64,000 nt of DNA from Candidatus Gastranaerophilales bacterium (GTDB lineage Bacteria; Cyanobacteriota; Vampirovibrionia; Gastranaerophilales; Gastranaerophilaceae): NCBI GenBank assembly GCA_944324485.1, contig CALUWM010000001.1:59177-123176 (forward strand). Reading direction: 5' to 3'. Of this stretch, positions 9,242 through 18,438 are shown one piece after another. Position 1 is the first letter of the stretch. Every line of letters begins with the position of its first letter. The notes beneath the pieces were generated by a model. That model saw only the letters and a program-made list of their open reading frames with translations, was not told the origin of the DNA and ran no database searches. The translations under genes and the position numbers were made by a program.

Positions 9242-9952
9242 ATGGAATATGAAATTGCGGTTTTAATACCTTGCTTTAATGAGGAAAAAACAATCCAAAA
9301 AGTTATAGAAGATTTTTTGGACATACTAAAAAATTATAATTTTAAAATTTACGCATACGATAATGCTTCAAGCGATAATTCCGCAAATATAATAAAAAAA
9401 ATCAACAATGAAAAAGTTAAATATAAATACATAGAACAAAAAGGCAAGGGAAATGTTATAAAACAAATGCTTAATGAAATTCAAGCAGATTGTTATATTC
9501 TTGTTGACGGAGATGATACATATCCCACCCAAAAAAGCCTTGAAATGATTAAATTAATACAAAATAATAATTGTGATATGGTTGTTGGAGACAGACTCTC
9601 AGGCAATTTTAAAGAAAAAAACGAAAGACTTTTTCACTCTTTTGGAAACAAATTTATTACAAAACTCGTAAATCTTTTTTTCAATGCGTCTCTAAAAGAT
9701 GTTATGAGCGGATACAGAGCATTTAATAAAAACTTTGCAAAAAATCTCAATATTTTAACAAAAGGTTTTGAAATCGAAACAGAAATTTCAATATTTGCGC
9801 TTAGAAACAATTTTAAAATAATCGAAATTCCAATAAATATTAAAAAAAGACCTCAAGGCAGCAAATCTAAATTAAACACCTATATTGACGGCTTTAAAGT
9901 CTTAAGAACTATTCTTTATTTTAAAGGACAAAAAAATGAAAAGAATTTGTAA
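9242..9952 (+). CDS. Family 2 glycosyltransferase, polyprenyl-phosphate sugar transferase-like
   Basis: This 236-residue GT-A enzyme opens with AVLIPCFNEEKTI, has the nucleotide-sugar site YDNASSDNS and the metal-binding VDGDDTYP (D89, D91), and includes MSGYRAFNK, typical of dolichyl/undecaprenyl-phosphate glycosyltransferases. It lacks membrane helices, so it probably loads a sugar onto a polyprenyl phosphate at the cytoplasmic face. The next gene, a large membrane protein overlapping it by 17 nt, is a plausible user of that lipid-linked sugar. An in-frame TTG two codons earlier is less likely than the ATG, which sits 6 nt behind a -10 box. Confidence 0.85.
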   Translation: MEYEIAVLIPCFNEEKTIQKVIEDFLDILKNYNFKIYAYDNASSDNSANIIKKINNEKVKYKYIEQKGKGNVIKQMLNEIQADCYILVDGDDTYPTQKSLEMIKLIQNNNCDMVVGDRLSGNFKEKNERLFHSFGNKFITKLVNLFFNASLKDVMSGYRAFNKNFAKNLNILTKGFEIETEISIFALRNNFKIIEIPINIKKRPQGSKSKLNTYIDGFKVLRTILYFKGQKNEKNL

Positions 9953-11543
9953 ATATTCTTGTTTATATTCGTTATTTTTTTCATTTTGTTTAACTATCGG
10001 ATATTGCCTTGAAAAATACAGTGATGTTTTTAAATTTAATTATAATTTATTCTTTTCAAGTTTTATAGTTGTTTTTTTTGCAAGTTTACTCTTTCTAAAA
10101 TTTTTGCCTAAAATACAAGATAAAATTAATATAAAAATTCCTGAAAAAATTAACAATTTCTTTTTTAAACCCGAAAAAAAATGTTTTATAAGAGTGTTTT
10201 GTTTTATCTTAATATGTTATATACCGGCATTTTTAGCCTATTTTCCTGGGTTGTTTACATATGATGTTATATACCAAGCAAATTTTTTCATAAATCACGA
10301 TTTTATTGAAATAAATCCAATATTTCATAATTTTTTAATTTTATTGGTTTTAATATTCGGGCTTTTTTTAAATTCTGCAACAATTCCGATTTTTGTCTTA
10401 ACTTCTATACAAATATTGATTATGACCTTGATTTTTTCTTATTGCATATTTCTTATGACAAAATTAAAAATCAATAAAATAATAACCCTATTATCACTTT
10501 TGTTTTTTGCTCTACATCCAATTAATCAAATGTTTTCTTTAATTTCTACAAAAGATACTCTATTTTCCGGACTAACACTACTTTACATTCTTTTTTTAAT
10601 CGAACTTTTTTCAAATAAAAAAATTTTCTTTGAAAAAAACATTAATATGATAAAGATAATCTTGGTCATTTGCCTTATGTTCATGTTTAGACACAATGGC
10701 TTTATTGCATACATTTTAACACTGCCTTTTATCTTATTTTCCCTTAGAAAATATAAAAAAGCATTTATTTGCTTTTTAATACCGATATTATTCTATTTTT
10801 CATTCTCTTGCATAAAAAAATCTTTCAACATAAAACCTCCACCAATTGCTTCTTCAATAGCTATTCCATTGCAACAAATGGCAAGAGTCAGAAAATTTCA
10901 CGACAAAAATCTGTCAAATCTTGATAAAAAAGCATTCAGATTAATTGTATCAAAAGACAAAGAACTTAAATATTTTCCATATAGCGTTGATACTGTTAAA
11001 ATCGATAATGAGATGCTACATAGCGATTTTATTGAAAATTCAATCAGAAAAAATCCTAAACTTTTTATTTCTCTATATTTAAAATGGATGATTTTATATC
11101 CAAAAGATTACATCAATGCTTTTTTTCTTCAAACTTATGCTTATTATTATCCAATAGGAAAATATAAAACAATAGCTGAACATTTCTTCATTCTAACATA
11201 CAATCGTTGGGAAAATATTTTCGGAGTCCCTATTTATTCATATTGTTTTAACCCAAACTTAAGAAAATTATATGATTCAATTTTTCTGTTTAATTCTTTT
11301 GAAAAAAATCCTATAACTTTTATTTTGTTTGCCATGGGGGTTAATTTTTGGATTATTGTGAGCGGATTTTTTATACTATTCTATAAAAAACAATATGATT
11401 TCATTTTGCCTTTAATAATTATTCCTTTTTTGTTTTTAACAGTACTGTTTGGACCTATTGCACTTTTAAGATACATCTATCAAAATTACATAATTATTCC
11501 AATTTTATTGGGTTTTTGTCTTTCAAAAATTGAAAAAAATTAA
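9936..11543 (+). CDS. Polytopic membrane protein, DUF6020/GT-C-like
   Basis: This 535-residue protein has a dozen or so hydrophobic helices. The first outer loop holds FPGLFTYDVIYQ and, further on, NPIFHN, an arrangement I associate with DUF6020-type proteins and GT-C glycosyltransferases, where an Asp and a His sit in the first loop. LSTKDTLFS-like residues follow (SLISTKDTLFSG). A soluble loop of about 110 residues precedes the C-terminal helices. It is translationally coupled to the upstream polyprenyl-P glycosyltransferase (17-nt overlap, AAAGGA ribosome site), which supports a role in moving sugars from a lipid carrier onto an envelope acceptor. The family name is from memory and tentative. 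Confidence 0.62.
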   Translation: MKRICKYSCLYSLFFSFCLTIGYCLEKYSDVFKFNYNLFFSSFIVVFFASLLFLKFLPKIQDKINIKIPEKINNFFFKPEKKCFIRVFCFILICYIPAFLAYFPGLFTYDVIYQANFFINHDFIEINPIFHNFLILLVLIFGLFLNSATIPIFVLTSIQILIMTLIFSYCIFLMTKLKINKIITLLSLLFFALHPINQMFSLISTKDTLFSGLTLLYILFLIELFSNKKIFFEKNINMIKIILVICLMFMFRHNGFIAYILTLPFILFSLRKYKKAFICFLIPILFYFSFSCIKKSFNIKPPPIASSIAIPLQQMARVRKFHDKNLSNLDKKAFRLIVSKDKELKYFPYSVDTVKIDNEMLHSDFIENSIRKNPKLFISLYLKWMILYPKDYINAFFLQTYAYYYPIGKYKTIAEHFFILTYNRWENIFGVPIYSYCFNPNLRKLYDSIFLFNSFEKNPITFILFAMGVNFWIIVSGFFILFYKKQYDFILPLIIIPFLFLTVLFGPIALLRYIYQNYIIIPILLGFCLSKIEKN

Positions 11544-11609
11544 CAATTAAAGACAAACAAAGGTTTTTGTAGTAATATTTAAACGCCGAAGGATTATAAA
11601 GGAAGTATT

Positions 11610-12794
11610 ATGTTTGAAGATTTTTTTTCCAAGAGAATTAAATTAACACCCTCATCATTTATAAGAGAAATTTTAAAAGTAACACAAAAACCTGAAATAA
11701 TTTCATTTGCAGGGGGGCTTCCAAATCCTGTCTCATTTCCGCAAGAAGAACTTAAAATTTCAATGAACAGAATTGCAGATAAATTTGGTGCAAAAATATA
11801 TCAATATTCAACCACCCTTGGACTTGATTCTTTAAGAGAATATATTGTTGAAAGATATAAAAAAATTTGGAATATGGATATAACAATAGATAATGTTATT
11901 ATTACAACAGGTTCTCAACAAGCACTGGATTTAATCGGCAAAGTATTTGTAAATGAAGGCGATAAGGTTATGGTTGAAAGCCCTTCATATCTTGGATTAT
12001 TACAAGCTTTTCACTTATATCAAGCTAATTTCATTCAAACAAAACTAAATGATGACGGACTTGACATAGAAGAACTTAAAAAAACTATTAAAACTTATAA
12101 GCCAAAGCTTGCATATCTTATTCCAAACTTTCAAAACCCAACAGGTCTAACATATACTCAAGAAAACAGAAAAAAAGTTTTTGAAGTTATTAAAGATGAA
12201 AATATGATTTTAATCCAAGATGATCCTTATGGAGAATTAAGATTTACTGATGATGACAGAATTCCTTATATTGGCTTAAACCAAACAGAAAAAAACATAT
12301 ATCTGGGTTCATTTTCAAAAATAGTTACCCCAGGGATGCGATTAGGCTATGTAATTGCAAATAAAGAAATAATAAAAATGCTTGAAACAGCAAAACAAGC
12401 TTCAGATTTACATTCAAATATCTTTGGTCAATATTTAATTTCTGATTATCTATATAATAATGATCTTGATAAACATATTGAAAAAATTAAAAAACTATAC
12501 AAAACTCAAGCAACAGCAATGGTTGAGGCCATGAAAAAATACTTCCCAAAAAATATTAAATTTACTATTCCAAAAGGTGGAATGTTTACTTGGGTAACAC
12601 TGGAAGAAGGAAAATCCTCAACAAAACTTTTCAATAAAGCTATTGAAAAAAATGTCGCTTTTGTTCCGGGTAATCCTTTTTATGTTGATACCACGAAAGA
12701 CGTTAATACTTTGAGATTAAACTATACAAATGCAGATGAAAAAACAATCGAGGAAGGAATTAAACGTCTCAGCCAAGCATTGTTTGAAATATAA
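11610..12794 (+). CDS. PLP-dependent aminotransferase, class I/II (2-aminoadipate/aromatic type)
   Basis: This 394-residue fold-type I aminotransferase opens with SFAGGLPNPVSFP, the hallmark of the LysN/ARO8/KAT-like subgroup. Cofactor residues are visible: N176 in NFQNPTG, D204 and Y207 in DDPYG, K237 in GSFSK (Schiff-base lysine) and the phosphate-binding R244. Substrates in this subgroup include 2-aminoadipate, aromatic amino acids and branched-chain amino acids; the sequence does not decide. The start has a good AAAGGAAG ribosome site. It appears monocistronic, with 66 nt before it and about 100 nt after. Confidence 0.9.
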   Translation: MFEDFFSKRIKLTPSSFIREILKVTQKPEIISFAGGLPNPVSFPQEELKISMNRIADKFGAKIYQYSTTLGLDSLREYIVERYKKIWNMDITIDNVIITTGSQQALDLIGKVFVNEGDKVMVESPSYLGLLQAFHLYQANFIQTKLNDDGLDIEELKKTIKTYKPKLAYLIPNFQNPTGLTYTQENRKKVFEVIKDENMILIQDDPYGELRFTDDDRIPYIGLNQTEKNIYLGSFSKIVTPGMRLGYVIANKEIIKMLETAKQASDLHSNIFGQYLISDYLYNNDLDKHIEKIKKLYKTQATAMVEAMKKYFPKNIKFTIPKGGMFTWVTLEEGKSSTKLFNKAIEKNVAFVPGNPFYVDTTKDVNTLRLNYTNADEKTIEEGIKRLSQALFEI

Positions 12795-12891
12795 TTGTAA
12801 AATTTTATTAAAAAATCTGCTATTTAATCAATTTCTTCTTAAATAAAAACTTTATTAGTATGTCAAGAGTTTATATTTCAGGAGAGAAAAA

Positions 12892-12966
12892 ATGAAAATT
12901 ATCAGATTTATAGCAGATGTTATTACAATTGTAAATGAATATGACAAAAAATATCGTACAATTTAA
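12892..12966 (+). CDS. Candidate 24-residue small protein
   Basis: A short frame encodes MKIIRFIADVITIVNEYDKK plus four more residues and ends in TAA. A strong ribosome site (CAGGAGAG) sits 5-7 nt before the ATG, as good as any in the window. The N-terminal half could form a short amphipathic or membrane-associated helix and the C-terminal half is charged. It lies alone in the 213-nt gap between the aminotransferase and the next large gene, whose own start lacks a ribosome site. It might be a real small protein or a leader peptide. I do not recognise it. Confidence 0.4.
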   Translation: MKIIRFIADVITIVNEYDKKYRTI

Positions 12967-13007
12967 AAGACAGGCAATTTTTTTAATTGGTTTGTTTTAA
13001 AAAATAT

Positions 13008-14936
13008 ATGAATACTATTAACTTTAAAAATAATATACAGTCAAATTCTCTTTCACCCGAAGTCCAAAAAAGACTCGAAGACAAAGAGAATTTTACTGCT
13101 GTTGACAAAGAAAAATTAAAACAAGACGTAGTTGAAATTAAAGAAAAAACCAGAGAACATGCTAAAGAAAACTTTATATCACAAACAGCAAAAAATCTTG
13201 GTCCAAAAAACAAAAAAAAGTTCTTTATTTCTCTTGCTACTACTCTTGCAACAGTCGTAGGGCTTGCCGTTCTTGGAAATAAATCTTCTACAAAAATGGC
13301 TGAACTTGGTATAAAAGTTGATAATATGCTAAAAGACCAAAAATGGTTCAACTCAATAGGCGATTTATTTAAACGAAGTAAAAATAAAATTACAAATACC
13401 TTAAGAAAATCAAAAACCATAGATAATATAATGGATACTTTAAAAAATCGACCTGCAAAAGCAAAATGCGATTTTACAAGAGGTTATGGTCGTGGTTTTG
13501 TAAGTATCTTTAGTTTAACTCCGGTTGACATATTAAAAAAAGCTTTTAAAGACAAAGATGCTCAACGAAATGCTCTTAAAATACTTGTGGGAGAAGGTAA
13601 TGCAGAGAATTTTGTCCAATTTTTAAGCGGCAAAGGATCAACTATAAAGGATAATAAAGAATTTTGTTCAAAATTAACAAATGCAATTAAAGACAAATTT
13701 AATTTAACAACAAAAGAAGACTTACTTAGTTTTCTCAAAGCACTTCAAAAAGGAGAAACTTATCAAGGTAATGATTTAAGTAGATTTACCAATGTCAAAA
13801 TGGAAGAAAAAGGACTGGGCGGAATTATCGGTGCTTGGTGGCCTGTTAATATTATTAATGGAATAGGTGAAAAAATCTTTAAAGGTAAGTGGAAAGGTTT
13901 TGGCAAAGGTAATCTTGGTGATTCTTTAATCAAATTTAACGCCGTAAATGGTTCACTTGCAGACACAAAAATAGGCTCATTAGTTCAAAAATCAATAACT
14001 ATACCAACAGAATCAATCTCAAACTTTGTAAATGATAAAGCAGGTTTAGGCTTATTTTTATGCAGTACAATTATGTCTTTATATAACAATGTCCAAGATG
14101 CTCCAAAAGAAAAAAGAGCAGCTACAATAGCAGATGATTATATTGGAACAATAGGAAGTATTGCTATTTCTACTCCTTTAGCATTTGCTACAACTTATGG
14201 CCTTGCAAGCTTAAAAAATCTTGATTCAAATCAAGGCATACCATCTAAGATTCTAAAAGGCATAGGTAAATTCTTTGGTATGGGACTTGATAAATATCAA
14301 AGCGGCACCCTTATTCCTGGAACTAAAAACATAATTCCAAGATTTGCGGGTGGTGCATTAAGATTTGGTCTTGTAATGTTAGTATTTTCACCATTTTTCT
14401 CTAAACCAATCAAAAAAGTCATCAACAAAATATTTGGAAAACCTTATGATGCAAACGAAGCTAAAAGAGAAGAAGCGTTAAAACAACAAAGAAATACAAT
14501 AATTCCTGAACTTGGAATAACACAGGGCGAGTTGGAAGACAAAATTAAAGCAAACCCAAATGCACTTAACAAAGTTCAACAAGATCCAATGCTTCTAAAA
14601 GAAATACAAAACAATCCAAAACTGATTGTTGATATTCTTGATGGCAAAGAAATTAAAACTAAACCGAAAGACAAATTATTAAGTCCTGCAAATATAAACT
14701 TAATAAACAACAAAAATAAAACTCCTCAAAATAACCAAAGGGAACTATTCGGACTTGAAAATAATAAAAAAGAAACAAAAGACGAATCAATAAATACTCA
14801 AGATACTGCAACATATATACCATCAAGCGAACTTATTGCAAAAAGTTCTTCATTGAGCGAAGTTCAAAATCAAGAATATCAACAATTAATTGCTGAGGCC
14901 GATAAGGCACTTAAAAACGCTGAAAAATATATTTAG
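13008..14936 (+). CDS. Large hypothetical protein with paired membrane segments, lineage-type
   Basis: This 642-residue protein is not recognised. Its N-terminus (MNTINFKNNIQSNS) is unstructured and charged. A hydrophobic segment at about 77-95 (FISLATTLATVVGLAVLG) is followed by a long basic, Gly-rich middle. Then come hydrophobic segments near 360-420 (FLCSTIMSLY; AISTPLAFATTYGLA) and 460-480 (FGLVMLVFSPFF), and a Gln/Asn/Lys-rich tail. The block from FLCSTIMSLY to KVINKIFGKP has the same layout as the tandem pair at 31.1-32.3 kb: helix, DK/KK-rich stretch, helix, spacer, helix ending in P...NKI. I infer a shared family. The ATG at 13008 is preferred over a TTG at 12987. Its stop interlocks with the convergent protease gene. 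Confidence 0.6.
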   Translation: MNTINFKNNIQSNSLSPEVQKRLEDKENFTAVDKEKLKQDVVEIKEKTREHAKENFISQTAKNLGPKNKKKFFISLATTLATVVGLAVLGNKSSTKMAELGIKVDNMLKDQKWFNSIGDLFKRSKNKITNTLRKSKTIDNIMDTLKNRPAKAKCDFTRGYGRGFVSIFSLTPVDILKKAFKDKDAQRNALKILVGEGNAENFVQFLSGKGSTIKDNKEFCSKLTNAIKDKFNLTTKEDLLSFLKALQKGETYQGNDLSRFTNVKMEEKGLGGIIGAWWPVNIINGIGEKIFKGKWKGFGKGNLGDSLIKFNAVNGSLADTKIGSLVQKSITIPTESISNFVNDKAGLGLFLCSTIMSLYNNVQDAPKEKRAATIADDYIGTIGSIAISTPLAFATTYGLASLKNLDSNQGIPSKILKGIGKFFGMGLDKYQSGTLIPGTKNIIPRFAGGALRFGLVMLVFSPFFSKPIKKVINKIFGKPYDANEAKREEALKQQRNTIIPELGITQGELEDKIKANPNALNKVQQDPMLLKEIQNNPKLIVDILDGKEIKTKPKDKLLSPANINLINNKNKTPQNNQRELFGLENNKKETKDESINTQDTATYIPSSELIAKSSSLSEVQNQEYQQLIAEADKALKNAEKYI

Positions 14937-15496
14937 AAACCATATATTTTTCTTACTGTTTCAACATCTTTTTTAGATACCGTGCTTAATCTGGGAGTTG
15001 CGGTTGAATGGTACATAATATCATTGATATTATCACTATGACCCAAAATCCCTATTGCATGTCCTATTTCGTGTAATGTAATTTTATTTAACTTTGCATC
15101 GATATATTTAAAGCCTCTCGGACTAAATCTTGCTATATATATTTCAGCTTTTGACAAATATGTTTTTCCGTTAATTGTTTTATGACTTGTTCTTGTAACT
15201 CCTGCCTGTCCGCCAGACAATCTGTCTACGAATTTTATTATTATATCTGCATCTTCAGCATTTTTTACATACTTAAAATTTAAATCACTTCCAAGAGCGC
15301 TATCCCAGATTTTAAAACTTCTTGTTAATATGTATTCTTTTAATTCGTCCGGTGTTATGTATACCTTAATACTCTTCGGATTATCCCAAACGGCAGGAGT
15401 TGAAACATCCGAATAATAAGTTCTTGTGTCTTGTCTTGCAATTGCAAATGAGAATAAACAAAAGCAAGTTATAGCTATACTTAAAAAATATCTCAT
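14933..15496 (-). CDS. Secreted matrixin-like zinc metalloprotease
   Basis: This 187-residue protein has a signal peptide (about 1-21) and a short catalytic domain. The zinc helix reads LHEIGHAIGILGHS (H142, E143, H146, H153) with a Met-turn at M161 (DIMYHS), so it belongs to the matrixin-like metzincins. The spacing is HExxHxxGxxxH, one residue longer than the textbook HExxHxxGxxH. It ends with the typical helix KKDVETVRKIYGF. There is no visible propeptide cysteine switch. The start at 15496 lies 7 nt after the stop of the TolC-like gene; a GTG at 15517 would overlap that gene. Co-transcription with an outer-membrane channel fits a secreted protein, but no export link is shown. Confidence 0.82.
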   Translation of the reverse strand: MRYFLSIAITCFCLFSFAIARQDTRTYYSDVSTPAVWDNPKSIKVYITPDELKEYILTRSFKIWDSALGSDLNFKYVKNAEDADIIIKFVDRLSGGQAGVTRTSHKTINGKTYLSKAEIYIARFSPRGFKYIDAKLNKITLHEIGHAIGILGHSDNINDIMYHSTATPRLSTVSKKDVETVRKIYGF

Positions 15497-15503
15497 ATAA
15501 AAA

Positions 15504-16859
15504 TTATATTTTAGCACCAGTAGTTTTGTAAAGGCTTATTTTATCAATATAGCAATCAATTTTTGATTGTGCCAAAATTTTCTTCATATACAACAAACTT
15601 TCTCTTTGCTGCAATAAATCAAGTTTTGAAATAACTCCGGTATTATATTTTGATTTAGCATAGTCATATTCTTTTTGTTGAATATCATAGGCTTTTATAT
15701 TATTCAAAAGTTTCTTATTATCGGATTTTAAATTATATAAAGAATCATTCACCTCTTGAATAGCTGTCAAATTAGTTTTTTGGTAACTTTGAAGCAGTTG
15801 TTCATATTTGTTTTTATTTAATTTTAAATTTGCAATCCTTACAAAACCCGTAAAAATAGGAAGGTCAGCACTTGCCCCCAATAAAGACAAGCTATTATTC
15901 CAACCCATTGAACCCATAGAAGATGAGGCTATAAAAGTTAGCAGACCTAAAATATTTATCGTTGGCAAAAACTCTTTTTTTGCTACTCTTATATCAATTC
16001 CTGCCGCCTCAAGTTGTTTTTCTAATGCTTTATAATCAGGGCGATTTACAATTATATCTGATGAAATTTCATCAGGAATATTAAAGTCGATATTTAATTC
16101 ATCCAAAGAACTTCTTTGATATTCTTTTGTATTATTAGGACTGTCTCCAATTAATACAGCAAGGGCATTTAGTGCGTTTTCTCTTGATTTTTTATAATCC
16201 AACAAGTCATTCTGAGCTAATACAAAAGATTTTTCAGCTGCTATTAAATCAGAAGTTGAAGCTATGCCTTCATCATTGGAAAGCTTCATTAATTTATATA
16301 TTTCTTCTCTATCTTGAGTTAACTTTTCTTGAATTTCAATAACTTTATCCAAAGCAACAATATTATAATACACCGTAGCAACCATAGAAATAACAGCAAT
16401 ATCAGAACTTTGAGTTTGATATATTGCACCTTCTAATAATTTTTTTGAAGATTTTGTCTTATCCCAATTCTTTCCGAATAAATCTAATTCATAACTGGCC
16501 ATAATAGGAAAAGCAAAAGAACCTGTTGTTTTTGAACTTTCCGGCATTTTAAGAAGCAAAGGAGAAGCACCGGCAGTAATTGCAGGAAGCTGCCCCGCCC
16601 TTGTTGATAAAACATTTAACTTCGCCTGCTCAATTTTTAGAGCCGCAGTTTTAATATCATTATTGTTATTAATTGCCGTAACAATATATTTTTCTAAACA
16701 TGGATCATCAAGTTTTTTCCACCAATCAAAGTTAATGTAGTCTAAAATAGTAGTAGTCGGCATTTTTTTTGTTTTTGCTTCTAAAATTGCAAATGCAGGA
16801 TTTAACATAAAACAAAATGTAAAAGTTGTTAACATGACCAGTGCTGATAGCTTTTTCAT
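15504..16859 (-). CDS. TolC/NodT-type outer-membrane efflux protein
   Basis: This 451-residue protein has a signal peptide (about 1-24) and two repeats of the outer-membrane efflux protein (OEP) domain. Each is a long amphipathic coiled coil: ALKIEQAKLNVLSTRAGQLP in the first, KEFLPTINILG and NSLYNLKSD-like helices in the second. TAINNNNDIKTAALKIEQA is the usual family start. Such trimers form the outer channel for tripartite pumps. It is divergent from the marR-hlyD-emrB operon, which supplies the regulator, adaptor and inner-membrane pump, so the four genes probably make one efflux system. GAGGAAA precedes the ATG. Its presence implies an outer membrane. Confidence 0.88.
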   Translation of the reverse strand: MKKLSALVMLTTFTFCFMLNPAFAILEAKTKKMPTTTILDYINFDWWKKLDDPCLEKYIVTAINNNNDIKTAALKIEQAKLNVLSTRAGQLPAITAGASPLLLKMPESSKTTGSFAFPIMASYELDLFGKNWDKTKSSKKLLEGAIYQTQSSDIAVISMVATVYYNIVALDKVIEIQEKLTQDREEIYKLMKLSNDEGIASTSDLIAAEKSFVLAQNDLLDYKKSRENALNALAVLIGDSPNNTKEYQRSSLDELNIDFNIPDEISSDIIVNRPDYKALEKQLEAAGIDIRVAKKEFLPTINILGLLTFIASSSMGSMGWNNSLSLLGASADLPIFTGFVRIANLKLNKNKYEQLLQSYQKTNLTAIQEVNDSLYNLKSDNKKLLNNIKAYDIQQKEYDYAKSKYNTGVISKLDLLQQRESLLYMKKILAQSKIDCYIDKISLYKTTGAKI

Positions 16860-16910
16860 AATTTCCTCAAAATATTATTGCATTTTTTACAATAGAATGT
16901 TAGCATATTA

Positions 16911-16944
16911 ATGTTGCAAAAGCAACATGTTATTTATACAACAT
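16911..16944. promoter_or_regulatory. Overlapping palindromes, probable MarR operator
   Basis: A perfect inverted repeat ATGTTGC-AAAA-GCAACAT (16911-16928) is followed by a second one using the same core, ATGTT-N8-AACAT (16927-16944). They lie in the 128-nt region between the divergent TolC-like and MarR genes. MarR dimers bind such palindromes and usually repress both directions. The assignment to the adjacent MarR protein is inferred from position. Confidence 0.6.
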
Positions 16945-16987
16945 ATTTAGTATTTACAAACAACTTTAAGTAAATATAAAGGAAAGT

Positions 16988-17443
16988 ATGAAAACTAAAT
17001 ACGAAGATTCAATTTTTTACCAAATAAATTCTTGTGCGAGATATTTTCACGTCGTTTTTGAACAATTTTTTAAAGAATTAAATGTTGGAATAAACGCAAT
17101 GGAACATCTTGCCTTAGCAGTAATTATCGAAACTAAAAACTGCTGTCAAAGAGATTTAGCAAGAATAATTCTAAAAGATAGAGCAGGCACAGGTAAATTA
17201 GTCGCAATTTTAGAAAACAAAGGACTAATTGAAATTAAATTAACAACAAAAAACAACAGACCTGCCAAAATACTGACTCCGACAAAAAAAGGAATAGAAC
17301 TAAACGAAACAATAAGAACAATAATTCTACCACTTTTAAGTGAAATAAGAAAAGAATTAGACGAAAAAACACTAGAAAGAACATCAAAAATTTTAAAACA
17401 ACTAAAAAATATCATAGAAAAAATTATGAAAAAAAATATATAG
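16988..17443 (+). CDS. MarR-family transcriptional regulator
   Basis: This 151-residue winged-helix regulator has a helical N-terminus, then CCQRDLARIILKDRAGTGKL as helix-turn-helix, followed by VAILENKGLIEIK and the wing with TKKNNRPAKILTPTKKG. MarR proteins sense small phenolic or drug-like ligands. It is the first gene of a three-gene efflux operon (10-nt gap to the HlyD gene) and is divergent from the TolC-like gene, with palindromes between. Autoregulation and repression of the pump are therefore likely. AAGGAAAG gives a clear ribosome site. Confidence 0.88.
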   Translation: MKTKYEDSIFYQINSCARYFHVVFEQFFKELNVGINAMEHLALAVIIETKNCCQRDLARIILKDRAGTGKLVAILENKGLIEIKLTTKNNRPAKILTPTKKGIELNETIRTIILPLLSEIRKELDEKTLERTSKILKQLKNIIEKIMKKNI

Positions 17444-17453
17444 GAGATTTTAT

Positions 17454-18437
17454 ATGACTGAAGCAGAACAATCAAAAGAAACAGAACATAAAAGAATTAA
17501 AAAAAGAAAATTTTTAGTTCCTATTGCTTTAATTATAGCAATTTTTACGGGAATATACTTGTTTCATGAAAGTCATTTTCAATCAACAGATGATGCTTAT
17601 GTAGAAGCAGATATTATCCAAGTAACACCTAAAGTTTCAGGACATATTGTTGAAAGTTACGTAACAGATAATATGCATGTCAAAGAAGGTGATTTAGTCG
17701 CAAAAATTGACGATGAAATGTATAGAGCTAAATACGAACAAGCAAAAGCAAATTATGAAAGAGCTTTATTTAATCAAAAAAATGCAAAAGCTAATTTAAA
17801 ATCCGTTGATTCACAAATTAAGCTTGCAAAAACAGATTTAGAAAGATACAAAAATCTATACAAAGAAGGTGCTGTTTCAAAGCAAACACTTGATAAAGCA
17901 CAAACAAACTATGATAATATTTTAGCTAGTCAAACCCGTGCCAGAGAAGATATTTTCTCCACAGGAAGCAATGTAGCAGATGCTGATTTAAAAGCACTAA
18001 AAGCTATTTTGGAACAAGCAAGGCTAAATCTTGAATATACAAATGTAGTCTCTCCGAATACAGGAGTTGTTACAAATAGACGAATAGAAAAAGGTAGCTT
18101 TGTTTCTGCCGGAGGACCATTATTTGCTATTGTTCCGGACAAAATATGGATTGTAGCAAATTTTAAAGAAAACCAAGTAGGACAAATGCGCCCAGGACAA
18201 GAAGTTTCAATAAAAATCGATGCTTATCCTAATATCAAATTTAAAGGTAAAGTTGACTCTATACAAAGAGCTTCAGGTGCCAAATCCAGCCTGTTCCCAC
18301 CCGAAAATGCTGTGGGTTCATTTGTAAAAATAGTTCAAAGAATACCTGTTAAAATTGTATTTGACGAACCGATTGATTCATCCAAATATAATATAGTTTC
18401 AGGAATGAGCGTTGTTCCAAAAGTGAAAGTAAAATAA
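17454..18437 (+). CDS. HlyD/EmrA-type membrane fusion protein
   Basis: This 327-residue periplasmic adaptor has a single N-terminal membrane anchor (about 21-37) and STDDAYVEADIIQVTPKVSG, the EmrA/HlyD signature, starting the barrel-sandwich (biotinyl-lipoyl-like) domain. A coiled-coil hairpin follows (about 90-190), with the second lipoyl half LEYTNVVSPNTGVVTNR, and a beta-barrel with VVANFKENQVGQMRPGQ. It should link the DHA2 pump encoded next to the TolC-like channel encoded divergently. The downstream gene starts one base after its stop, so the two proteins are made together. Confidence 0.9.
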   Translation: MTEAEQSKETEHKRIKKRKFLVPIALIIAIFTGIYLFHESHFQSTDDAYVEADIIQVTPKVSGHIVESYVTDNMHVKEGDLVAKIDDEMYRAKYEQAKANYERALFNQKNAKANLKSVDSQIKLAKTDLERYKNLYKEGAVSKQTLDKAQTNYDNILASQTRAREDIFSTGSNVADADLKALKAILEQARLNLEYTNVVSPNTGVVTNRRIEKGSFVSAGGPLFAIVPDKIWIVANFKENQVGQMRPGQEVSIKIDAYPNIKFKGKVDSIQRASGAKSSLFPPENAVGSFVKIVQRIPVKIVFDEPIDSSKYNIVSGMSVVPKVKVK

Positions 18438-18438
18438 A

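Noticed and set aside
12983..13420. 145-codon antisense frame opposite the large membrane protein
   Set aside because: Phe/Ser/Leu-rich composition is the mirror of Lys/Glu/Asn codons on the other strand. No start signals or recognisable motifs.
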